DNA of 9,397 nt, from assembly GCA_946627905.1 (NCBI GenBank), contig CAMOVY010000035.1, forward strand, positions 1 to 9,397, in the 5' to 3' direction. Shown piece after piece: positions 1 through 6,900 of the stretch. Every line of letters starts with the position of its first letter. Position 1 is the first letter of the stretch. The position numbers and the translations under genes were made by a program. The DNA is from an uncultured Clostridia bacterium. GTDB taxonomy: Bacteria; Bacillota; Clostridia; Christensenellales; Borkfalkiaceae. The notes beneath the pieces were generated by a model. The model was not told the DNA's origin, searched no databases, and worked only from the letters and a program-made list of their open reading frames with translations.

Positions 1-27
1 GTCCGGGTTTGCGTTTGCACTTTTCAT
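1..27 (-). CDS. Start of a further operon gene (first nine codons only)
   Basis: An ATG at 27-25 opens a reading frame that runs off the window edge and reads MKSANANPD. It follows the stop of the beta-helix gene by 27 bases and has a well placed GGAG Shine-Dalgarno core at 37-34, six bases upstream of the ATG. Spacing, strand and ribosome-binding site all fit continuation of the same operon. Nine residues are too few to assign a family. There is no obvious hydrophobic signal segment yet, so the product could be cytoplasmic, but the fragment is too short to decide. Confidence 0.55.
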
Positions 28-33
28 AAATTG

Positions 34-37
34 CTCC
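34..37 (-). promoter_or_regulatory. Ribosome binding site of the gene starting at 27
   Basis: The minus strand reads TTTGGAGCAATTTATG, with GGAG six bases before the ATG. This site is the main support for calling a gene start from only nine visible codons. No terminator-like hairpin lies between the preceding stop codon and this site. Confidence 0.5.
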
Positions 38-54
38 AAATTTCAGGTGATTTT

Positions 55-2766
55 TTAGAATATCGCTACTTCCGCTATAAAGAAGTAGTCGGAATTGCCT
101 TCCGGTCGGCATATCTTAAAGCCCGTAAACACCGTGTCTTTATATTCCGTTTTGGATATGTCGATAATCAGCGAACCGAACGGCGGATACGCATCTTCGT
201 CGCCGGACACGGAGAACAACAGTATGTCGTTGCCGTCTACGTCGTAGCCGTGAATTTCAAAATTCTTACGGCACTCGGGCTGGTCGCTGCTTCCCGTTCT
301 TCCGTACAGGATAAATTTGTTTACCTTGGACCTTCCGTCAAGCTCGAAAGATATCCAGGGATTACTGTCGCCGTCGTTCGACGACCAACCGGTATACGTG
401 TTGTTATCGTCTATATCTCTCGGCGGCCATCCGGAAAGCGCACTGCTTGATTTAAATTCTTTCAGATTACGTCTTGACACACGCAGTCTCGCAAGCCCCG
501 ACAGTCCGCCCCACTCTTCCTTGAAACGCCCCTGCTGGCTGTACTGTTTGTCGACGTTAAGGGTTATAAACAGCCTATTCGACGTAGTGCCGTCTTTGTT
601 TAACAGGAACGCTTCGCCCGAAGAATAGTTCTCTGTTAAAAATTCAATCTTATTCGCGTCCCAGCTTATTACGTCGTTTACGTCAAGCTGCGTAAAGTTT
701 CCGTCTTTGCCCCTTAACACCAAAATACTGTCTTCGCTGTCAAGCGCTTCGCCGAATATGGTAGCCTGCGTCTGACTTTCCATATAGAAACCGAATATTT
801 TTTTCTGCGAATATATGTTCTCAAACGCTTCTTTGCTCGCGCCCGCACCTTTTTTCACTTTGGAGCGGTTGCCCGAAGAAATTTCGGAAATCTCGTAATA
901 CCCTTGTTTTGCGTTGTCGGTAAAGTACTGCTGAACGTCGCCGCCGTAAATATAATTGTTATAAACCTTAACGATATCGTCGGCACTTGTTCCGCCCACT
1001 CCTTCGTCAAGATATATTACGGAAAGCGCCCACTTGGCGTGTCCGCGTTCTATAAGGTCGTTGGGGAATTTCCATACCGAGTCGTATATGTTTTCTATAT
1101 AGTTATCGAACACTTTGGAATTCGGCTGGCATCCGACGAGATATATCGCGCTGCCGTCGCTTAACAGGTTGATAGCGTTAGATATGTAATTATAACTTAT
1201 CTCGTTATTCGCAAGGAAGGGGTACGCTTCTTTTGACCAGCCCCAGCCAACGGAAATGCCCGAATATCTGGTATTGTTTATTGTGTTATAGGATATTTTT
1301 CCGTTTAAGCAGTAGTTAAGCGCTACCGCGCAACCGCCGTATTCCTGCCACGCTATATCGGTGAAATAATTGTGTTCTATATTTATATCTTTAACCAGCG
1401 CCGCTTCGGCGGTTTTTACCATGCCTATTTCGTAATGTATCGCACCCGCCAAAATACCGTTTCCGCCCACCGAACGGAACAGGTTTTTACTTATGTTTAT
1501 ATTCTGCGTGCCTTCTACAAAATCAAGTGCGCCGCCGCCCATAACCGCGAACGTATTTCCCGAAAAGGTTATGTTTTTAGCGTATTCCAAAGTTATGGCG
1601 GAATAAGGTCTGCCGTCGTTTACCGTACCCGCGTCGCGCTTATTACTGCCGTCGTCTTTGTTTACCTGATTGCCGACTTTGCCGTCAATGTGCGCGTTGC
1701 CCGTATATTTGAAATTCAAGCCTTCTATATACACGTTTGAAACGGGATACGCCGCGCCGCCCTTTATCGAAAGCAACTCTTCGGTATAAGGAATACGTAT
1801 CGTCGTGTTTTCGGTTGTCTGGTGCGCGTAAGGCAGATAATATATTACGCTTTCGTCCGCGTCGTAAAAGAACTCGCCCGCTACCGATAAAAACGCTTTG
1901 GAGTTTTCAAAATGATAACTCTGCCTTTCTTTTGTCTGCGGAGACGTCCGCCCGAATACGCCGATGTCGGCACCTGCTACCACAACGTGCGAAACATTAT
2001 CCTTTTCTTCTATGTCGTCTATTCTGAGATAGGATTCCCCCCACATTATCTGCGCGACGAACGTGCTTCCCGCTAAATCCGATTTGTCAAAGTCTTCTAT
2101 ATCTTTGGAATCGATTATTATCGTCTTGTACGCTTCGTCCCAGTTAAGTAAGCGAAGATGAGTTCCGCTGTCGGGATAACGCGCGCGGATGGCGTAATCG
2201 TCGCCCACGTAAAGTTGGTTAACGCTTTCCGCGCAAGGTATCTTCCACACCCTGCCCAAAACGTCGTCCTGAACTTCCGTTATACTGTTTTTGTCTACGC
2301 GGCGAGAGCCGCTTACCGTCGCTTTGCCGCTGTTTTCCGCGCGTATAAACAACTTGTTGCCGTTAGCGACGTCCGCATACGCGATACTTAGTTCGCTTGA
2401 AAGGAAATATTCGCCGTCGGCTACCATAATAACGCAATCGCTTTGCCCGCCGCCCGAGACGTACGCTCTCGTTAAAATCTGCGCCTGTTTTATAGAACTT
2501 ACCGCGGTTTCCTTGGTTCTTCCGTCGTTGGCGTTATTACCGTCGGGGGAAACGTAGACTGTATACGCGTCGCCCGCCACGGGTGCGTACTCGTAGTTGA
2601 TAGTGCCCGATAGCGACGTCGCACCGAAAGAGTTAACTTCCGAAGCGTCCGCAAGTTGCCAAACGCTTATGCTTTTTGAACAAGCGGCGGAAGTGATAGC
2701 AATTATCGTCGCCGTTATAACGCCGATAATTGCGGTAAGAATAAGTTTGAATTTTCTTCCTTTCAT
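55..2766 (-). CDS. Right-handed beta-helix glycosidase-like lipoprotein (GH141-like) with F5/8 type C domain
   Basis: This is probably an extracellular glycan-degrading enzyme tethered to the membrane. Residues 1-28 form a signal peptide (MKGRKFK, then a hydrophobic run) ending in SAAC, so Cys29 is a candidate lipidation site; Ser at -3 is less usual than Leu. Residues 70-82 carry the YVSPDGNNANDG motif typical at the start of secreted beta-helix enzymes. Parallel beta-helix rungs follow from about 343 to 615 (VYIEGLNFKYTG, NITFSGNTFAVMGGG, NINISKNLF, INIEHNYFTDI, NEISYNYISNA). The acidic motifs LLSDG (Asp537) and IYLDEG (Asp587) are the best candidates for catalytic residues. Residues 768-903 form a discoidin/F5/8 type C (CBM32-like) sugar-binding domain, with TYTGWSSN, PWISFELDG and the terminal FIAEVAIF strand. 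GH141 includes fucosidase and xylanase activities; the activity here is not proven, and another pectate-lyase-fold family is possible. The start is supported by GGGGGAG at 2778-2772, five bases before the ATG. The gene follows the AraC gene by 21 bases. Confidence 0.82.
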   Translation of the reverse strand: MKGRKFKLILTAIIGVITATIIAITSAACSKSISVWQLADASEVNSFGATSLSGTINYEYAPVAGDAYTVYVSPDGNNANDGRTKETAVSSIKQAQILTRAYVSGGGQSDCVIMVADGEYFLSSELSIAYADVANGNKLFIRAENSGKATVSGSRRVDKNSITEVQDDVLGRVWKIPCAESVNQLYVGDDYAIRARYPDSGTHLRLLNWDEAYKTIIIDSKDIEDFDKSDLAGSTFVAQIMWGESYLRIDDIEEKDNVSHVVVAGADIGVFGRTSPQTKERQSYHFENSKAFLSVAGEFFYDADESVIYYLPYAHQTTENTTIRIPYTEELLSIKGGAAYPVSNVYIEGLNFKYTGNAHIDGKVGNQVNKDDGSNKRDAGTVNDGRPYSAITLEYAKNITFSGNTFAVMGGGALDFVEGTQNINISKNLFRSVGGNGILAGAIHYEIGMVKTAEAALVKDINIEHNYFTDIAWQEYGGCAVALNYCLNGKISYNTINNTRYSGISVGWGWSKEAYPFLANNEISYNYISNAINLLSDGSAIYLVGCQPNSKVFDNYIENIYDSVWKFPNDLIERGHAKWALSVIYLDEGVGGTSADDIVKVYNNYIYGGDVQQYFTDNAKQGYYEISEISSGNRSKVKKGAGASKEAFENIYSQKKIFGFYMESQTQATIFGEALDSEDSILVLRGKDGNFTQLDVNDVISWDANKIEFLTENYSSGEAFLLNKDGTTSNRLFITLNVDKQYSQQGRFKEEWGGLSGLARLRVSRRNLKEFKSSSALSGWPPRDIDDNNTYTGWSSNDGDSNPWISFELDGRSKVNKFILYGRTGSSDQPECRKNFEIHGYDVDGNDILLFSVSGDEDAYPPFGSLIIDISKTEYKDTVFTGFKICRPEGNSDYFFIAEVAIF

Positions 2767-2787
2767 ACCTTCTCCCCCTGATAAGTT

Positions 2788-3726
2788 TTATTTGTGGTGT
2801 TTTTTCTTATAAGCCGTTCCGAAAGTTTTGCGGTAGTCCATAGGCGCGTATCCGTAATAGGCTTTAAAGCTTTTACAAAAATTCGGATATTCGGGCATCC
2901 CCACCCTGAAACATATCTCGCGGCAGGTAAGCGCGGTTTCCGATAAAAGCGCCGCCGCCCTGTCCATACGGTAGTTTTTAATATACCGTACCACCGACAC
3001 GTTGAATTTCTTTTTGAACACCCTGTAAAGGCTGGTTCTGTCGAGATTCACGTGTTCGGCTATGCGTTGCACCGACAAATCGTCTTTTGCAATATTTTCC
3101 TTTATGTACGAAAGCGCTTCGTTTACCACAGAAAGGTTTTGCTTTCTCTGCTGCACCGACGAACTTACACCCTTTTCCTTTATCATTTCGGATAAAAGAA
3201 CGTAAAATTTGCCTAAAACCTTGTATTCGCCCCACAGCGCGCCCGTCGGGTACTGCTTACACAGGCTTTTCATACACCTTTCCATAGTTTCGGGGTTATC
3301 CGAACGGAAAATATACCCGTCTTCGAAATCTATCTCCGCAACAACCGTTTTGGCGATTGTCCCGTGAAAGGCTACGAAGTAATATTCCCAAGGGTCGTTT
3401 TCGTCCGCCTGATAAAAAGTCGTTTCTCCCGGTTTTATCAAAAACCCTTCGCCGCTACCCAAACGGTACTCTTTACTGTCCGTTCTGTATATGCCGTGCC
3501 CTTTTACTATGTAATGGAACAGATAATATTCCCGTTCGCTCGGACCGTAATAATGGGCGCTGGGACATTCGTGATGCCCGTACTGATAAACCATCAGGTC
3601 GCCGTTTAAACGCATTGCCGTATAAAACAGTTCGGCGCTTTTAAGCACGCTTTTTACGTGCCGTTCGCTTTCGTGTTTTACGTGTGCGTGTTTCTTTACC
3701 CGCTTGTTGTGTCTTTCGTTCGTCAT
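2788..3726 (-). CDS. AraC-family transcriptional regulator with N-terminal cupin sensor
   Basis: This is a cytoplasmic DNA-binding regulator, most likely an activator responding to a sugar or glycan fragment. Residues 45-125 match the AraC-type cupin ligand-binding domain (YYLFHYIVKGHG, GEGFLIKPGETTFYQAD, WEYYFVAFHG). Residues 200-302 hold the paired helix-turn-helix domain: the first motif at about 216-240 (LSVQRIAEHVNLDRTSLYRV) and the second at 262-300 (CREICFRVGM, then FCKSFKAYYGYAPMDYRK). The length of 312 residues is slightly above the usual 270-300 because of a basic, His-rich N-terminal tail (five His in residues 1-23); the C-terminus, KKKHHK, is similar in character. AGGAG at 3742-3738 supports this start at a spacing of 11 bases. 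The next in-frame Met (residue 38) has no evident ribosome-binding site. Its place inside the run of secreted hydrolase genes suggests local control, including its own expression. The ligand is unknown. Confidence 0.92.
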   Translation of the reverse strand: MTNERHNKRVKKHAHVKHESERHVKSVLKSAELFYTAMRLNGDLMVYQYGHHECPSAHYYGPSEREYYLFHYIVKGHGIYRTDSKEYRLGSGEGFLIKPGETTFYQADENDPWEYYFVAFHGTIAKTVVAEIDFEDGYIFRSDNPETMERCMKSLCKQYPTGALWGEYKVLGKFYVLLSEMIKEKGVSSSVQQRKQNLSVVNEALSYIKENIAKDDLSVQRIAEHVNLDRTSLYRVFKKKFNVSVVRYIKNYRMDRAAALLSETALTCREICFRVGMPEYPNFCKSFKAYYGYAPMDYRKTFGTAYKKKHHK

Positions 3727-3768
3727 TGCGTGAAGTTCTCCTATTGTAATAATTTTTAGTTTTTCATG

Positions 3769-3903
3769 CTACCATGGCGAATAAACAAAATCGTCGTCTT
3801 CGTCGTGCCCCGTATCCCCGGGTTGATTCCCTGATACCATTATGACAGATTTTTCATCAATGGTCCATACCTTTATGAAAATCCCTTCGTATTTCTTTTT
3901 CAT
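3769..3903 (-). CDS. Small 44-residue protein, coupled to the upstream large gene; function unknown
   Basis: A 44-codon frame runs from ATG at 3903-3901 to TAG at 3771-3769. Its ATG is one base after the TAA of the 1534-residue gene (TAAGATG), and its Shine-Dalgarno sequence AAGGGG lies in that gene's last codons, so translational coupling is likely. The product starts MKKKYEGIF, continues through a hydrophobic, beta-prone segment (IKVWTIDEKSVIMVSG), and ends in a proline/glycine and acidic tail (GNQPGD, HDEDDD, FVYSPW). It has no signal peptide, no cysteine and no clear transmembrane helix. From memory, the pattern MKKxYE, a short hydrophobic stretch, an SG and an acidic or polar tail recalls short uncharacterised ORFs in gut Clostridia; I cannot confirm this by search. 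All four Gly codons are GGG, although nearby genes mostly use GGC. It could be a secreted-protein partner, a ribosomally made peptide precursor or a regulatory peptide, and none of these is proven. It ends 42 bases before the AraC gene. Confidence 0.68.
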   Translation of the reverse strand: MKKKYEGIFIKVWTIDEKSVIMVSGNQPGDTGHDEDDDFVYSPW

Positions 3904-3904
3904 C

Positions 3905-6900
3905 TTACACCCCTTGCGCAAAGCCGTTTAAGGTCTGCGCCGCCTGCGCGCTATACGGACTGAACGCGCCGTTTCTTGCAAACGCATATCTCTCGGAATA
4001 GATTAAACTAACGTCGTCAAGTGCCGCCCGCGCAACTTCCGCCACGCTTCGCGCGTTGTCGCCGACTGAAGCGTACAGCGTTTTTTCCGTGCCGTCCGCA
4101 TACGTTATAATCATATACGAACGCGCCGCAAATCTGTCGCTATATCCGCCCGCGCTTATGCCTACCAGCGCCAGATTGAAAGTAAGGTTTCCGTACTCCG
4201 TTTTTTGCACCGTGCTTACCACGTTGACGTTCATTATCTCCGTGTCCGTGGTTATAAGGTCGTAATTGATTTTTCCGTCCGAAGTTATATCCGCCGCTTT
4301 TACGATAACCGTGCCGAGTTGTATGTTAAGTCCCTTGCCGATAAGGTAAACGTAATCGCTTTCGGTTATGTGTGCGGAAAATCTTAATCCGCTGGGGTCT
4401 TTAAGCCTTACCGACGCACCGTTTACCATATAGAACCCTGCGAAAACCGCCGTCGCCGTTATATCCTTGTCGATAGTTAAAACGTAGCCCGCGGGATAAA
4501 TGTCGCCGTCTATTTCGTAGCCTATAAACACCTTGCCTAATCTCTCTAACGTCGGCAATTCGTAAGTCGCGTTTTTAACGCTTACCGCGCTTATTATTAC
4601 GTTGTCGTCGGTATCGGATACGGTTAACGAATACTTGAACGGCGCGTACGTTGAACCCGTATCGTCCGTTCTGTACCAACCGACGGTAATACCGTTGTAG
4701 TTTACGGGCGCGCCGTTTAAAGTAGCGCCGTAGCCCGCGTTAAACAGTTCGGTAATTATTGCGGAAGCCGCCGTGGACGCCGTGTTGAACGCATTCCCCG
4801 TAGAATAGTTTACCGTCGTGCCCGAACCCGTATAAAGGACGGCTTCGAATTTGGCGTAATTTACACCGAAACTCTGCATAAACACTATTACCTTGTCGCC
4901 TGCGTTTACGCTTAACGCACCCAAATCCGACAGCGGGAATTGCTGCCCGTCGCCCTTTATTACGTATTCCACGCTATTTGCCCGTAAAGTTATACCCTGC
5001 GTTTCACTTGCCGACGGCACGTAAACGTTCGCGTCTTTCGGGAACCAGCGTTTAGCCGTTCCGTCCGAGCTTACCACGAACGCGCTTAAATAGAACCAGG
5101 AACTCGCGTTTGTCTTTACGTACGCCGTTTCGTCAAAGCGGAACACCCCGCTTGCCGTAATATCGAACGCCGCCGCGTAGCCGTAAGACAAGTCGTTTAT
5201 ACCGAAGTTGTTGGAATTCATACCGAGATTAGAATCCCCGTCCGCGTAAACGTACATACCGCCCCACATATCCGTTCTGCCGTTCGCGCCGCCGAAGGCG
5301 TTTATGTCAGGTAGCAACACCGTCTGAAGTTCGTCTTTTTCAAGCTCGAAATCGTAGTCCGCGGAATTTAAATCTATCGAGAATTGATTGCAGGTGCGGA
5401 AAAGACGGCTTTCCGTCGCGGAATAATAAGAAACGTTTATTCTGTTTCCGTTTTCCGCAAAATTTAATAGCGCAAACACGCCCGTTTGTCTGCTTCCGAA
5501 ATATTCCATTCTCGACTCGTCTATCATAACCTGATAAACGGTGTTTCCGTTGTCGCCGACTTTTTCCGATTTTACTACGTCCACGCCGTTTGCGTGCCCG
5601 CATAAAACCATTATTACGTTTTTATGTTTGCTTGCGCATTTTTCCCATACGGCAGCACCGTTATTGTTCTGTAAGCCGCCCAAAGTGTTGTTAATAAGTT
5701 TGCCGTCCGCGCCGATATACGCGTGGGTTGTGATTATTACCCGCCTGTCCGCGTTCGCCGAAATTACCGAGTTTGCCCAGTTCAGTTCCGCGTCGGTCGG
5801 TTCTAAATCCAGAGAAATTATAAGGTATTTGCGCCCGCCCGTTTCGAACGTGTAGTACGCGGAGTGCATATCCGAATTGTTGTAAGTGCCGTCCGCAAGC
5901 GCGGCGTAATTCGCGTAAGAATAACCTGCGTCGTAAAGCCCCGTATGCGTAGAATCAAACCCGCCGTCGTGATTGCCGCGGTTAAGCGACCAGCGCACGC
6001 CCGCCGTCGTCAGCATATCCATAAACGACATACCGTATTCGAGTTCTTTAACGCCTTTCGTCGCCGCAAAACTGTTGTTAAGGTTGTCGGTTAAATTACC
6101 CATATGCATAACGAATTCGAGATTAAGTCCGTCTTTGTTGTCGATAAGCCACTGCACGTTTTTATAAAACACGTTGTAAGTGTAATCGTAATTTTCGTCG
6201 TATAAGTCGCGCCCCTGCCCGTCTTTGGCTTTTGCAAGCATCATCTGCGTGTTGCCGAAAACTGCCAACGTAAAGCCGTCTTCTACGTGCAAGTCTTCGG
6301 ACTGCACGTCCTGCCAACCGTACGCGTCAAAAGCGCCTATACCCGCCTGTTCGTAATATTCGCCCGCTTCTCCGCTTAAAAAGTCCACGCACCCTAAAAT
6401 TCTGCCCGACTTAACGCCTTTTGCGTCGGAAATTATCGCGCTTGCGTTCAGCACGTCGGAATACACTCTCGCGTTAGCGATATACCCCTTGAACTTCGGG
6501 TCTTCGTTTATAGACAATACAAAATCGTCCGTGTAATCCGAGCCTATCATTGCGGGAACTTTCATCTTTATATCGGCGATATCGCCGTCGTCTACGTACT
6601 TCTGTGCCGCGACAACGCCGTTAACGTAGCAAGTTATAAGGTTAGAGCGCGCGTCCCGCGTGAACGCCAAGTGTATCCACTTGTTAATTCTTACGTCGAC
6701 GTTTTTAACGACGAAAGTCGCTTTTTCTGTTTCGGACACGCGCCACGTAAAGCGCGGATTGCCGTTTGACGTTATTTCCATAGAGAAGGAGTCGTCGGAA
6801 TCGTACACCCCTTGCCCGTGCGACGTTTTGCCTAAGTTCCCGATAACCGTACCTATATGCTCGTTATCGGCGATATCTCTTGCGACTTTTATCCACGCCG

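Noticed and set aside
2978..3235. 85-codon minus-strand open frame inside the AraC gene
   Set aside because: It overlaps the strongly supported AraC helix-turn-helix region in another frame and has no domain or ribosome-binding site of its own.
3727..3768. Possible promoter before the AraC gene (TTACAAT on the minus strand)
   Set aside because: A -10-like element is present, but no -35 element lies at a suitable distance, and the stretch is AT-rich enough to give such matches by chance.
3769..3903. Small frame as a RiPP precursor with leader and core
   Set aside because: The peptide has no cysteine and no recognisable leader motif, and no modification enzyme or peptide exporter is in the window. 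It is kept as a hypothesis only, not as a call.
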